Positions 17,821 to 28,182 of a stretch of 64,000 bases of DNA are shown piece after piece. The stretch lies in contig NZ_JAFBDB010000007.1 in the NCBI RefSeq assembly GCF_016908015.1, positions 1 through 64,000 of the forward strand, given 5' to 3'. Source of the DNA: Clostridium pascui. Lineage in GTDB: Bacteria > Bacillota > Clostridia > Clostridiales > Clostridiaceae. Below the pieces are notes generated by a model. It made no database searches and was not told the DNA's origin. It worked only from the letters and a program-made list of their open reading frames with translations. Within the stretch, counting starts at the first letter, position 1, and every line of letters begins with the position of its first letter. The position numbers were made by a program, and so were the translations under genes.

Positions 17821-18375
17821 TTGCATAATGAGACAAAAGCCTTACTTGCTGATTCCTTAATAGCTATGCTTAAAAAAAAGACCCTGGAAAAAATAACTGT
17901 AAAGGATCTTGTTAAGGATTGTGGGGTGACACGTCAGACTTTCTATAACCATTTTTATGACATATACGAGCTTGTTGAATGGATTTATCTACGTGAGACC
18001 GAAAAGGCACTTGCAGAAAATAAAGATTACGATACATGGCAGCAGGGTTTTTATCAGCTCCTGATTTCCATACGCAACAATAAGGTGCTTGTTCAAAACA
18101 CCTGTCGCTCTACTAACGGTGATTCCTTAGAAAGATATATGTACACTGTAATTTTTGATCAGATCCTTGCAGTAGTGGAACGTCAGGCAGCTGAAATGAC
18201 TGTTGAGCAGAAACACAAAGATTTTATTGCACATTTTTATAGTCTCGCTTTCATTGCCCTCATTTTTGAATGGGTACGGGATGGGATGAAGGAAAAACCC
18301 GAGGATATAGTAGATGAAACCGCTGTATTGATAAAAGGCGATTTTGAAAAGGCACTAAAAAAATATGCAAAATAA
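17821..18375 (+). CDS. TetR/AcrR-family transcriptional regulator
   Basis: A 184-residue regulator with an N-terminal TetR helix-turn-helix (KITVKDLVKDCGVTRQTFYNHF, about residues 24-45) and an all-helical ligand domain resembling the DhaS/TetR_C group. It starts with TTG, preceded by GGGAGG at a good distance. TATAAT within an AGTATAATACT palindrome lies about 45 bases upstream and is a possible autoregulatory operator. It is followed in the same direction by oleate hydratase, which it plausibly represses until unsaturated fatty acid is present; this is inferred from adjacency. Confidence 0.9.
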   Translation: MHNETKALLADSLIAMLKKKTLEKITVKDLVKDCGVTRQTFYNHFYDIYELVEWIYLRETEKALAENKDYDTWQQGFYQLLISIRNNKVLVQNTCRSTNGDSLERYMYTVIFDQILAVVERQAAEMTVEQKHKDFIAHFYSLAFIALIFEWVRDGMKEKPEDIVDETAVLIKGDFEKALKKYAK

Positions 18376-18382
18376 TCAGATT

Positions 18383-18435
18383 TTTACATATTAGGGACAG
18401 TGTAAAAAAGATTTACACTGTCCCTAATATGTAAA
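18383..18435. repeat. Perfect 24-bp inverted repeat (REP-like, GGGACAG core)
   Basis: Arms 18383-18406 and 18412-18435 are exactly complementary with a five-base loop, containing ATTAGGGACAGTGTAAA. It lies just after the tetR stop codon, before oleate hydratase. The GGGACAG/CTGTCCC core links it to the palindrome at 2131-2199. It may act as a terminator for tetR or be a mobile REP-type element. Confidence 0.75.
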
Positions 18436-18536
18436 TTGTCTTAATAATCCTAGCGACTTATACTTTAGTTATAATCGTTGTCTTACAAGAAGCATTGTAA
18501 AGCAACGAAAGTAATTATACGAAAGGGGTCGTTATT

Positions 18537-20336
18537 ATGAATATTTACAGAACCATGTACCATGCCCCTAAACCAGCGGGCATTGAGAAGAAAAAAGCAT
18601 ATATAGTGGGTGGAGGTATTGCTGGACTTGCTGCTGCAGCATTTTTGGTTGATGACGCTTATATGCCTGGAGAAAATATCACAATTTTTGAAAAACATTC
18701 GGACGTCGGTGGTTCAATGGACGGAACCAGAAACGAACATGGCTATCTTTGTCGTGGTGAGCGCGAACTAGAGCCATATATGGAGTGTCTTTGGTACCTA
18801 TGTAGCAAAGTGCCCTCTCTTGAAAATCCAGGACGTACAGTACTAGACGATATCGTAGATTTTAATAAGGATGATGCAATTCATTCTGAAGCCCGTGTCA
18901 TGGTTAATCAAGGCGAAATATACAGCCGTGTACACGATTACAAACTAGATCCTAAGGATCTTGCAACTATAACAAAGGTTATTGCTACACCAGAGTCTGA
19001 GCTAGAAGATCTCACCATTGAGGATTTCTTCGGCGAGTCTTTCTTTGAAAGTAGTTTTTGGATTTGTTTCCACAGTTGCTTGGCTTTTAAACGCTACCAC
19101 AGCATAATTGAGGCTAGACGCTACTGGCAGAGATTCTCATTTGTCAACCGCCATGAATATTTGGAGGGCATCATCCATACAAAATACAACGAGCGCGATG
19201 CCATCATTCGTCCAATTGAAAACTGGCTTCGTGATAAGGGCGTAAAGGTTGTTTATGACTGCTCAGTTTATGACTTAGGGCTAGATGCTTCTTGTAATAC
19301 AGTACAAGCTATCTACATGTGCCAGGATGGTGCTGAAAAATCCATCTATGTTGACAAGGATGATTTGGTGTTTGTAACTAACGGTTCTATGAGCGAAAAC
19401 AGCGCCTTTGGTGACAACAAGACCGTTGCCGCAACAAATCGCGATACATCTAACATAGGTCTTTTCACTCTTTGGCAGAACCTTGCAAAGAAAGACGCTA
19501 AATTTGGACACCCTGAAAAGTTTATCAGCAACATTGACAAAACCAAGTGGGTATCTTTCTTCCCAACCGTTAAGGGCTACCCTCAATTCTTTGAAAAAAT
19601 CGAAAAGATGTCTGGTAGCAAAGCAGGTACTGGCGGCTTGATGACATTCAAGGATTCAAATTGGGATATATCCTTTGAGATACATCACAAACCTTTCTAT
19701 CCTAATCAGGCTGACGATGAGGATCTCGGCTGGGGTTATGGCTTGTATGGCGAGAACATTGGTAATTATATTAAAAAGCCAATGTGTGAATGTACCGGTG
19801 AAGAAATACTTACAGAACTCCTCTATCATCTAGGATTGCTAGACATGAAAGACGAACTTCTAGCTCATACTTATATGTCCACCGCTATGATGCCATATAT
19901 CACTAGCCAATTTATGCCACGTAAGGTAAGTGACCGTCCAAAGAATGTACCTGACGGATGCACCAATTTGGCATTTATCGGTCAGTATGTAGAAGTGCCT
20001 GATGATGTTGTATTCACAGTTGAAACATCTGTCCGCACCGGACTTGAAGGTGTTTATAACCTTCTTAATTTAGACAAGGATATTATAGAGGTATATCCAT
20101 CCCGTTACGATGTTCGCTACATCAGCGAGCGCATGAAGAAGTTTGCCGGAATAAAGGGCGATGTTAAGGAAGAAGATTTACCAAATATCAATCCACTTGA
20201 AATAGATGAGTTGAAGAAAAAAATAGTGCACAAGGTCAATAGCATACCACCTTATAATCACATGTACCTTGGCCGTGACCAAACCGTACCATTGAAGGAC
20301 TCAGTTCTCAGCCCTGAAGCTCCTCAGAGTAAATAA
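18537..20336 (+). CDS. ohyA: Oleate hydratase
   Basis: A 599-residue FAD enzyme of the oleate hydratase (myosin-cross-reactive antigen) family, which adds water to the cis-9 double bond of oleic acid to give 10-hydroxystearic acid, a detoxification of unsaturated fatty acids. The dinucleotide-binding motif is YIVGGGIAGLAAAAFLVDD (about residues 22-40), followed by IFEKHSDVGGSMDG and GYLCRGERELEPYMECLW, all conserved in the family. Length is normal (about 590). AAAGGGG ribosome site upstream. Probably controlled by the TetR protein encoded upstream. Local GC content looks higher than in the flanking DNA, which may mean the tetR-ohyA pair was acquired. Confidence 0.95.
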   Translation: MNIYRTMYHAPKPAGIEKKKAYIVGGGIAGLAAAAFLVDDAYMPGENITIFEKHSDVGGSMDGTRNEHGYLCRGERELEPYMECLWYLCSKVPSLENPGRTVLDDIVDFNKDDAIHSEARVMVNQGEIYSRVHDYKLDPKDLATITKVIATPESELEDLTIEDFFGESFFESSFWICFHSCLAFKRYHSIIEARRYWQRFSFVNRHEYLEGIIHTKYNERDAIIRPIENWLRDKGVKVVYDCSVYDLGLDASCNTVQAIYMCQDGAEKSIYVDKDDLVFVTNGSMSENSAFGDNKTVAATNRDTSNIGLFTLWQNLAKKDAKFGHPEKFISNIDKTKWVSFFPTVKGYPQFFEKIEKMSGSKAGTGGLMTFKDSNWDISFEIHHKPFYPNQADDEDLGWGYGLYGENIGNYIKKPMCECTGEEILTELLYHLGLLDMKDELLAHTYMSTAMMPYITSQFMPRKVSDRPKNVPDGCTNLAFIGQYVEVPDDVVFTVETSVRTGLEGVYNLLNLDKDIIEVYPSRYDVRYISERMKKFAGIKGDVKEEDLPNINPLEIDELKKKIVHKVNSIPPYNHMYLGRDQTVPLKDSVLSPEAPQSK

Positions 20337-20962
20337 ACTTAAATCTCAATAGAAATTATGTCCCCATATATAAACTGTTTCCTGTTAAATAGACAAAGTA
20401 AAATACAAATGTATTAGAATAATTAACTTAAAAAACTTCACGTAAAGTTAATACATTTTATGAATTCACATCCTCAATTGGGTGGAAGAAAGATACCCAA
20501 TTGAGGAATAAGATCTCTTATGTTGTATTTAATTCAATTTATTTTTTAAATTTCTGCTGAGCTTGTTCAGGTGTTTAAAATTTGCTCCCTTAATATTCAT
20601 CTTTATCATTTCTTAGTAATCATATCAAGAAAGCTCTTCTTATTTATTTTGTTCTTAATATTGAAACTCTTTTATTATAAAATCTTAATCTATACGTTAC
20701 TAATTTAATACTTTTTTAATACTTTCTTCTCGATTACTCACCTGCTAATCCTTGCTATTATATAACGCCTGGTGCATATGCTGTAGAAAACACATCATCA
20801 CATATTGTTATATAAATATGAGTCTGTTGTTTTATAGTTTGAATTAAACATTGAATCCTCCTTGTGGAAAAGAGACATTTCCGTTACCATACTTTACTTA
20901 ATGAAGACTTTGTCACATATGCACATTCTTTTATACTCATCTATAGCTTTTCCATATATTCT
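20337..20962. other. Gene-free decayed stretch
   Basis: No intact gene. A perfect 13-bp inverted repeat (20471-20483 with 20495-20507, TCCTCAATTGGGT core) could terminate ohyA transcription. On the minus strand around 20775-20880 an open stretch including TICDDVFSTAYAPG ends in tandem stops; it looks like a coding remnant that I cannot assign. Confidence 0.4.
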
Positions 20963-21531
20963 TTATATTCTTTCATTATCGTATAAATCTTCTGGCTCAG
21001 ATATAACATGAAAATCATCAGTAAGTTTTCCATTTTCAATAAATGCATAAATATTATTTTCCTTAAAGCCATAAGTTAGTACACTATATTCATTCATACA
21101 ATACGCTACTAAAATAATACCGCCAGGCTTCGTTACTCTTTTTGCCTCCTGTAACGCTTTTACTTTGTCCTCAAAAGCATATAGATGATACATCGGTCCA
21201 AACACTAAAGTCATGTCAAAAGTATTTTCTGAAGACCTTGATAGCTTTAATGCTGTTCCTTGAAATGCTTTTACTCTACTTTTTTTGACTTTAATACACC
21301 TAAATTATGCTTCACAAGTTCAATAGCAGTACCATCATATCCTTCATTTGCTAATTGTACAGAATATCTCCCAGTCCCAGCACCAATATCTAAGATTTTT
21401 TTATTTAAATCATTTCCCAAATACTCATGAATATACTTCATGGAAGTAATATATTCAACTTGTCCATGTCTTCTTGTTAACCTTTTATCTTCACAAAATT
21501 TATTGTAGTATTTTTCTAATTCTATTGTCAT
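20963..21531 (-). pseudogene. SAM-dependent methyltransferase, frameshifted and truncated
   Basis: Class I methyltransferase in two pieces: 21531-21271 with the SAM-binding motif KILDIGAGTGRYSVQLANEG, and 21214-20963 with FGPMYHLYAFEDKVKAL and KPGGIILVAYCMNEY. The break is at a run of seven A residues (coding strand, near 21282); eight A residues would give a continuous frame (KSKKSRVKAFQGTA). The C-terminus is also cut short after EPEDLYDNERI, where relatives go on for some 50 residues. A matching C-terminal fragment lies at 17154-17249. Confidence 0.75.
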
Positions 21532-21580
21532 ATATTTATCCCACCATCTATTATATATTATAAATACAAGAATAATTATT

Positions 21581-21748
21581 CTAATCTTTACAACGGGAAA
21601 AACCCTCGTCTAACCTAAAATTAGACGAGGGTTTCATTGGTGGAGGTGAGCCGCTAGGGCCTCCACCTTTAATTTGATGCATAACTCCAGCTATTGGAGT
21701 AAATATTAAAAAGAAAATTGCTATTACCCATTTCCATTTGTTTTTCAT
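21581..21748 (-). CDS. Small membrane-anchored or secreted peptide, unknown function
   Basis: A 55-codon frame starting MKNKWKWVIAIFFLIFTPIAG, with one hydrophobic segment, then a Gly/Pro/Ser-rich part (KGGGPSGSPPP). The start at 21748 has a strong GGAGG nine bases upstream. Oddly, two strong hairpins lie inside the 3' half of the frame (21639-21667 and 21600-21634), the second a good terminator; transcripts may end within the frame, so the true product may be shorter or the peptide translation incidental. Not recognised. Confidence 0.45.
   Translation of the reverse strand: MKNKWKWVIAIFFLIFTPIAGVMHQIKGGGPSGSPPPMKPSSNFRLDEGFSRCKD
21600..21634 (-). terminator. Strong hairpin terminator inside the small frame
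   Basis: Arms AACCCTCGTCTAA (from 21601) and TTAGACGAGGGTT close a seven-base loop; on the minus strand TTTTT follows. Directly upstream is another hairpin, GGTGGAGG/CCTCCACC at 21639-21667. Confidence 0.7.
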
Positions 21749-21872
21749 TATTAATAACCTCCTACACATTTTGTATAAGATTATATTAATAAAATAATAT
21801 GATTAAAACTTGTGTTAATTGTGATAAGTTTGTGAAAAGGAAACCTCATGGCGACCTCGAGAAATGGATTTT

Positions 21873-23537
21873 CTATAAATATATATCCGAAAACTCAATA
21901 TTTACTCTTTCAATATGGTTATTAAAGTTACCCTTTGTTTTTTTACTTAATTCTTCACATTGTTCCTGTAGTTTTTCTTCCTCAATAACTTTTGTAGGTA
22001 ACTTAACAATAAATTCACTTCCGTGTCCATATTTACTTTTAACTGCTATTTCTCCTCCATGCATTTCTACAAAAGACTTAACTAGACATAGTCCTATTCC
22101 GCTTCCCTCATGATTTCTTACAAGTGATCTATCTACTTGGCCAAATCGTTCAAAAATCAAATCAATTTTATCATTCCGGATACCTATACCATTATCCTTT
22201 ACAGAAATCTTAATGTGTTTTTTCTTAGCCTGCAGTGATACATTAATTTTCCCACTTTTTTCTGTAAACTTAACAGCATTAGAAAGCAAATTGAGAATGA
22301 TTCTTTCAATCTTATCTGCGTCACATGCAACTATCTTTTCTTCTATATCTGTATCAAAGGTTATATCTATTCCTTTATCCTCTATATACTCCGCAGTAGA
22401 CAATGTAATATCCTCGATAATTTTTACTACATCATGGTTTTGTAAATTTAAATTATAAAAATTTGTGTCCATTTTAGTGGTATCAATGAGATTGTTTACT
22501 AATCGTATAGTCCTACCGCAATTTTGCTTCATTATATCTAAATATCCTTTAACTTTACTTACGTTATTCAACAATTGGTTGTTTTCTATATACATATTTA
22601 AGAGTTGTATTGAACTATAAATTATATTTATAGGAGTTCTTAACTCATGAGATATATTCGCAAAAAACTCTGTTTTCAACTTATCGTATTCTAACGCTTC
22701 TTTTGCCTGCTTTATATTAGTTATATCCTGAATTTGACATATAAAATACAAAGGTTCTCCCTGTTTATTTCTTATTAATGAAACACTTAAAATACTCCAT
22801 ATAATGCGGCCATCCTTATGAAAATATCGTTTTTCCATATGATAGCAGTGTATCTTATTTTCTAATAGCTTATGAGCATTATCTATCTCTATATTTATAT
22901 CTTCTGGATGAGTTACATCATGAACGGTTTTCCCAAGCAGCTCATCTTCAGAATAACCCATAATTTCACATATTGAGTTATTAACCTTTATGGCTTTACC
23001 TTTTAGATCTACTAAAGCCATACCCACAGCTGCATTTTCAAAAACACCTCTAAAAAGTTCCTCCCTTTCTCTAAAAGCATGTTCTAATTCTACTCTTTTT
23101 GTTACATCTCGAATTACAGTTAATAAATTCATGACATCATCACACATAAAAGAGACCCCTGCAATTTCAGCATACATTATAGTTCCATCATTTTTTATAA
23201 GTTTTTGTTCCATGTAAGGTACGCTAGTCTCATTACTAAGTAATGTTTCTATTCTCTCATTTACTATATCATTGTAATCAGGATGATTGTTTATTATGGA
23301 GTTTATAGACTTTCCTATGAGCTCTTTAGGATTATCCGTACCTGCTAGTTTAGCTCCAGCTTTATTTGCGTAATATAACTCCTCTCCCCTATGAATAAAA
23401 GTGCAAATCGGCGATAGGCCAATGACACTTTTAAATAAGTATTCGCTCTTGCGTAATTTAGTCTCTGTTTCTTCTAATCTCTTTTCTAATTCCTCAATAC
23501 GCTTCTTTAAAAGGTTTACATTTTCATTTTCATACAT
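21873..23537 (-). CDS. PAS-domain sensor histidine kinase (orphan)
   Basis: A 554-residue soluble kinase: N-terminal coiled coil (LLKKRIEELEKRLEETETKL), three PAS-type sensor segments, then HisKA with the phospho-accepting His297 (NISHELRTP) and a HATPase domain with the N box (NLLSNAVKF), G1 (VKDNGIGI) and G2 (GSGIGLCLV). No membrane segment and no response regulator gene nearby. Start: ATG 23537 has GGGAGGGG eight bases upstream; the GTG at 23555 is less likely. The extreme C-terminus reads VNIEFSDIYL, nearly the same as the tail of the kinase at 59079-61019. Confidence 0.9.
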   Translation of the reverse strand: MYENENVNLLKKRIEELEKRLEETETKLRKSEYLFKSVIGLSPICTFIHRGEELYYANKAGAKLAGTDNPKELIGKSINSIINNHPDYNDIVNERIETLLSNETSVPYMEQKLIKNDGTIMYAEIAGVSFMCDDVMNLLTVIRDVTKRVELEHAFREREELFRGVFENAAVGMALVDLKGKAIKVNNSICEIMGYSEDELLGKTVHDVTHPEDINIEIDNAHKLLENKIHCYHMEKRYFHKDGRIIWSILSVSLIRNKQGEPLYFICQIQDITNIKQAKEALEYDKLKTEFFANISHELRTPINIIYSSIQLLNMYIENNQLLNNVSKVKGYLDIMKQNCGRTIRLVNNLIDTTKMDTNFYNLNLQNHDVVKIIEDITLSTAEYIEDKGIDITFDTDIEEKIVACDADKIERIILNLLSNAVKFTEKSGKINVSLQAKKKHIKISVKDNGIGIRNDKIDLIFERFGQVDRSLVRNHEGSGIGLCLVKSFVEMHGGEIAVKSKYGHGSEFIVKLPTKVIEEEKLQEQCEELSKKTKGNFNNHIERVNIEFSDIYL

Positions 23538-23702
23538 CTTAACTACCCCTCCCACCCTCTAGTTAGAATAATATTCAAAATGAATTATGTTAATTATTAT
23601 TTCTATGCATCTAGAAAAAACTCCTTCAATATGAAAGAAAATTTCGAATATTTTAGCTCTAAATTTACAAAATAAGCCATAGTTAATTTTCGTATAAAAA
23701 AA

Positions 23703-23720
23703 AGGCTCCTTAAGGAGCCT
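23703..23720 (-). terminator. Terminator of the ilv-leu operon
   Basis: Self-complementary AGGCTCCTTAAGGAGCCT followed on the minus strand by nine T residues (23702-23694), 25 bases after the ilvB stop codon. Textbook intrinsic terminator. Confidence 0.92.
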
Positions 23721-23744
23721 CCTTCTAAAGAGGTTACATTTTTT

Positions 23745-25421
23745 TCAGTCCAATATCATCATTTCTTCTATATCAGCTCCTGGAGGTACTATAGGTACAG
23801 CCATAGCATCCTTGTCTACAAGACAATCTACTACAACTGGTCCATCATATTCTATGGCCCTCCTTAGTGCATTTTCTACTTCTTCATTTGTATTTATGCT
23901 AATTCCTAGCGCACCGTAAGCTTCACTTATTTTAGCAAAGTTTACCCTTTTTTCAGACGTGGTTTCTGAAAACCTCTTTTTATAAAAAAGGTTTTGCCAT
24001 TGTCTTACCATTCCTAAAACGCCATTATTAAGTACTATTATTTTAACCGGTATATTATATTCCACCACTGTAGCCAGTTCATTACAGTTCATTTTAAAAC
24101 TTCCATCCCCTGCTATATCAAACACAGCTGTCTTTTTACCCATGCTGGCTCCTATAGCAGCACCAAAGCCATATCCCATAGTTCCAAGGCCGCCAGATGT
24201 TATAAAGGTTTTTGGTTTCTTATATATATACCCTTGAGTTGCCCATATTTGATTTTGTCCAACTTCTGTGGTTATAATAGCCTCTCCCTTTGTAAGCTCA
24301 TATAGTTTTCTTATAAGATAAACAGGATTTACTGAATCCTTAGGATTTATCTTTAAAGTTTTTCTTTCATCCTTGTTTATTAAATTTAAAGCAAATTTTG
24401 TCCATTCAGTTTCTTTTCTTTCCTCTAGCCTATTATTTAATTTTGTAAGTATATCTGAGATATTCCCTATAATCCACGAATTAGCTTCGATGTTTTTACC
24501 CACTTCAGCTTCATCTATGTCTAAATGAATTACTTTTGTATCTTTTGCAAAGGTGTTTGCATTACTTATAACTCTATCACTAAATCTAGCTCCAACAGCT
24601 ATTATAAGATCACTTTCACAAATACATTTATTAGATGCCAAAGTTCCATGCATTCCAACCATTCCAGTAAACATAGGATGTGTTCCATCGAAGGATCCAA
24701 GTCCCATCATTGTAGAGCAAACAGGACATTTTAACTTATTTTGAAATTCTTGAAGCTCTTCTTGAGCATCCGAAATATTACATCCTCCTCCTACTATAAT
24801 AACGGGCTTCTTACTTTTATTTATTATTTCTACTGCATTTTCTACTTCATCTTCATTAATGGATTTATTATTGACATGATCTACTAGTTCTAAAGGCGTA
24901 TATTCACACATTGCTGCAGTTATATCTTTAGGTATATCTACTAAAACCGGTCCTGGTCTTCCATGTTTTGCAATGGAAAAGGCCTTTCTCATTACAGGTG
25001 CTAAGTCCTCTACATTTTTAACAATAAAATTGTGTTTAGTTATAGGCATTGTAATATCTAGTATATCAACTTCCTGAAAGGAGTCTTTTCCAATTAAGCT
25101 TGTAGGAACCTGCCCTGTTATTGCCACCATAGGAACAGAGTCCATATACGCATTAGCAATTCCTGTTACAAGATTTGTAGCTCCAGGACCTGACGTAGCA
25201 ATACATACCCCTACCTTTCCCGTAGCTCTTGCATAGCCATCTGCAGCATGCGCAGATCCCTGCTCATGGGCTGTACGTATATGGGTTATACCCTCAAAAG
25301 AATATAACTCATCATATATATTCAGCACCGCTCCTCCTGGATAGCCAAAAATAGTATCGACTCCTTGTTCTTTTAAGCATTCAAGTATAATCCTGGCACC
25401 TGTATACTCCAAATTAATCAC
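23745..25421 (-). CDS. ilvB: Acetolactate synthase large subunit
   Basis: A 558-residue thiamine-diphosphate enzyme making acetolactate or acetohydroxybutyrate, first common step of valine and isoleucine synthesis. Seen: the cofactor-activating Glu in [31 protein letters not shown], and the TPP/metal motif [19 protein letters not shown]. Last gene of the operon; its ATG overlaps the ilvD stop by four bases. The regulatory subunit gene ilvH lies at the far (promoter-proximal) end of the same operon rather than next to it. Confidence 0.96.
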   Translation of the reverse strand: MINLEYTGARIILECLKEQGVDTIFGYPGGAVLNIYDELYSFEGITHIRTAHEQGSAHAADGYARATGKVGVCIATSGPGATNLVTGIANAYMDSVPMVAITGQVPTSLIGKDSFQEVDILDITMPITKHNFIVKNVEDLAPVMRKAFSIAKHGRPGPVLVDIPKDITAAMCEYTPLELVDHVNNKSINEDEVENAVEIINKSKKPVIIVGGGCNISDAQEELQEFQNKLKCPVCSTMMGLGSFDGTHPMFTGMVGMHGTLASNKCICESDLIIAVGARFSDRVISNANTFAKDTKVIHLDIDEAEVGKNIEANSWIIGNISDILTKLNNRLEERKETEWTKFALNLINKDERKTLKINPKDSVNPVYLIRKLYELTKGEAIITTEVGQNQIWATQGYIYKKPKTFITSGGLGTMGYGFGAAIGASMGKKTAVFDIAGDGSFKMNCNELATVVEYNIPVKIIVLNNGVLGMVRQWQNLFYKKRFSETTSEKRVNFAKISEAYGALGISINTNEEVENALRRAIEYDGPVVVDCLVDKDAMAVPIVPPGADIEEMMILD

Positions 25422-27079
25422 TCCTTTACATCTTCAAAAACCGCTCCTTTGCAGGCTGAGGATACTAATTTTCTATAGATTTTCAAGTATCCTTCTACAG
25501 ACTTCATCTTCCCTTGAGGTTTTCTCTTTTGTAACTCTTTCTCATCTACTAATAGATTTAATTTCTTATTTTCTATATCTATTTCAATAAGATCTCCTTC
25601 TTTAACCAACGCTATTGGCCCGCCTTCTGCAGCTTCAGGTGAAACATGTCCTATAGCTGCTCCTCTTGTTGCTCCTGAGAATCTTCCATCTGTTATAAGG
25701 GCTACAGTTTTATCATATCCCATGCCTGCTAAAAGAGCTGTAGGAGATAACATCTCTCTCATTCCAGGACCGCCCTTAGGACCTTCGTATCTTATTACTA
25801 CTACATCCCCGTGGTTTATCTTTTCACCCATTATCGCTTCTGCTACTTCTTCTTCACTGTCGAATACTCTAGCTTTTCCTATATGCTTCATCATTTCAGG
25901 TGCCATAGCAGATTTTTTTACAACAGCTCCATCTGGCGCCAAGCTCCCCTTAAGTACCACAAGTCCCCCAGTGTTGCTGTATGGGCTATCAATATCTCTT
26001 ATAACTTCACTATTTTTAACTTTTGCATTTTTTACATTTTCATAAATGCTCCCTGTGGTTACAGTTAAACAATCCTTATTGATAAGATCTTTACTAGCTA
26101 GTAAATTGATTACCGCTGGCACTCCTCCTGCCATATGCAAATCCTCTATATGATGATGCCCCGCTGGACTAAGTCTGCATAGGTTTGGAGTTTTATTACT
26201 TATTTCATTAACTTTATCAAAATTTATTTCTACTGATACTTCTTTTGCTATTGCTGGCAGGTGAAGCAGTGAATTAGTAGAGCATCCTAATGCCATATCT
26301 ACAGTTACTGCATTCATAAATGCATCCTTTGTTAAAATTTCGGATGGCTTAATGCCTTTTTTAACAAGTTCAACAATTTTCATTCCAGTCTTCTTTGCAA
26401 GTCTTAATCTTTCTGCAAAAACTGCTGGTATGGTTCCATTGTATGGAAGTGCCATTCCTAAAACCTCTGATAAGCAATTCATAGAATTTGCTGTAAACAT
26501 TCCAGAGCAGGAACCGCAGCCAGGGCATGCAGTATCCTCCATTTCCAGTAATTCTTCTTCAGTCATTTTTCCAGCTTTAACTGATCCTACTGCTTCAAAC
26601 ATGGCACTTAGATCAGTTGTCCTTCCATTGGTCTTTCCAGCAAGCATAGGTCCACCGCTTACAAGTATTGAAGGTATGTTAACTCTTGCTGCTGCCATAA
26701 TCATTCCTGGAACCACCTTATCACAGTTAGGAAGTAAAACTAATCCATCAAAAGAATGAGCATTTGCGACAATTTCAACACTATCAGCAATTATTTGTCT
26801 AGAAGGAAGGGAATAGCTCATTCCCTTATGATTCATAGCTATTCCATCACATACAGCTATAGTGCTAAATTCCACAGGTACTCCCCCTGCAAGTCTTATT
26901 CCATCTTTAACAGCTTGAGCAATCTTATCTAAATTCATATGCCCTGGCACTATTTCACTATAGGAATTTGCAATACCTATAAGTGGTCTATCCATCTCTT
27001 CATCTATAAACCCCAGCGCTTTAAAAAGAGAACGATGAGGTGCCTTTTCTAAGCCTTTTCTACAAGCATCTGATTTCAT
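25418..27079 (-). CDS. ilvD: Dihydroxy-acid dehydratase
   Basis: A 553-residue Fe-S dehydratase converting 2,3-dihydroxy acids to 2-oxoisovalerate and 2-oxo-3-methylvalerate. Conserved cysteine segments are visible: [31 protein letters not shown], and the later [15 protein letters not shown]. Length is normal (about 555). Coupled by overlap to ilvB. Confidence 0.97.
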   Translation of the reverse strand: MKSDACRKGLEKAPHRSLFKALGFIDEEMDRPLIGIANSYSEIVPGHMNLDKIAQAVKDGIRLAGGVPVEFSTIAVCDGIAMNHKGMSYSLPSRQIIADSVEIVANAHSFDGLVLLPNCDKVVPGMIMAAARVNIPSILVSGGPMLAGKTNGRTTDLSAMFEAVGSVKAGKMTEEELLEMEDTACPGCGSCSGMFTANSMNCLSEVLGMALPYNGTIPAVFAERLRLAKKTGMKIVELVKKGIKPSEILTKDAFMNAVTVDMALGCSTNSLLHLPAIAKEVSVEINFDKVNEISNKTPNLCRLSPAGHHHIEDLHMAGGVPAVINLLASKDLINKDCLTVTTGSIYENVKNAKVKNSEVIRDIDSPYSNTGGLVVLKGSLAPDGAVVKKSAMAPEMMKHIGKARVFDSEEEVAEAIMGEKINHGDVVVIRYEGPKGGPGMREMLSPTALLAGMGYDKTVALITDGRFSGATRGAAIGHVSPEAAEGGPIALVKEGDLIEIDIENKKLNLLVDEKELQKRKPQGKMKSVEGYLKIYRKLVSSACKGAVFEDVKE

Positions 27080-27091
27080 GCAAATCCCTCC

Positions 27092-28165
27092 TTAGATTTC
27101 TGATAAAACAAGTTCTCCCATTTCCTTTGTTCCAACCTTTGTCATACCTTCTGTCCATATATCTGAAGTTCTATAACCTTTTGCTAAAACATTTTTAACT
27201 GCATTTTGTATATCCTTTGCCGCTTCTGTCATATTAAATGAATAATCAAGCATCATAGCTGCTGAAAGTATTTGCGCTAATGGGTTTGCTATATTTTGTC
27301 CTGCTATATCTGGTGCAGAACCATGAATAGGTTCATACATTCCGTAGCTGCCTTCCCCAACACTTGATGATGCAAGCATTCCTATGGAACCTGTAAGCAT
27401 GGAAGCTTCGTCGGATAATATATCTCCAAAGATGTTATTTGTAAGCATTACATCAAACTGTGAAGGATTACGCACAAGCTGCATAGCTGCATTATCTACA
27501 TACATATGCTCTAATTCAACTTCTGGATATTCTTTTGAAACCTCTATTACAACTTTTCTCCAAAGTCTTGAAGCATCTAAAATATTTGCCTTATCTATAG
27601 AAGTAACTTTCTTTCTTCTTTTCATAGCTGATTTAAAAGCTACATGAGCAATTCTTTTTATTTCATCTACATTATAGCTTTCTGTATCATAAGCTGTTTC
27701 CACTCCATCTTCAACTACTGTATCTCTCTTGCCAAAGTAAATTCCACCTATTAATTCTCTTACGACTAAAAGATCAATACCCTTTTCTACTAGTGCATTT
27801 TTAAGAGGAGATGCTGATTTTAGTTCTTCAAAAACCTTTGCTGGTCTCAAATTTGCATAAAGTCCTAGCCCTGATCTTAATCCTAAAAGAGCTTTTTCAG
27901 GTCTTTGATCTCCTGGAAGATGATCCCACTGCGGTCCCCCAACTGCTCCTAAAAATAATGCATCACATTCTTTGGCTTTTAGCAAAGTTTCCTTTGGAAG
28001 AGCTTCTCCATAAGCATCTATGGCACATCCTCCTGCTTTCAAATCCACATAATTAAATTTCGTATTGTACTTTTCTGATATTTTATCTAAAACCTTTAAA
28101 GCCTCTTTTGTTATTTCAACGCCTATACCATCTCCTGGTATAACTGCTATTTTAAATTCTTTCAT
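27092..28165 (-). CDS. leuB: 3-Isopropylmalate dehydrogenase
   Basis: A 357-residue NAD-dependent beta-decarboxylating dehydrogenase of leucine synthesis. Family signatures: [17 protein letters not shown] at the N-terminus, the [11 protein letters not shown] segment, [13 protein letters not shown] and [14 protein letters not shown] with metal-binding Asp residues. It can also act on 3-methylmalate in the citramalate route to isoleucine, for which cimA is in this operon. Confidence 0.96.
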   Translation of the reverse strand: MKEFKIAVIPGDGIGVEITKEALKVLDKISEKYNTKFNYVDLKAGGCAIDAYGEALPKETLLKAKECDALFLGAVGGPQWDHLPGDQRPEKALLGLRSGLGLYANLRPAKVFEELKSASPLKNALVEKGIDLLVVRELIGGIYFGKRDTVVEDGVETAYDTESYNVDEIKRIAHVAFKSAMKRRKKVTSIDKANILDASRLWRKVVIEVSKEYPEVELEHMYVDNAAMQLVRNPSQFDVMLTNNIFGDILSDEASMLTGSIGMLASSSVGEGSYGMYEPIHGSAPDIAGQNIANPLAQILSAAMMLDYSFNMTEAAKDIQNAVKNVLAKGYRTSDIWTEGMTKVGTKEMGELVLSEI

Positions 28166-28182
28166 GTTTGTCCCTCCCTAAA

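Noticed and set aside
18483-18698. Minus-strand frame over the start of ohyA
   Set aside because: No ribosome site, overlaps the real gene start; a shadow.
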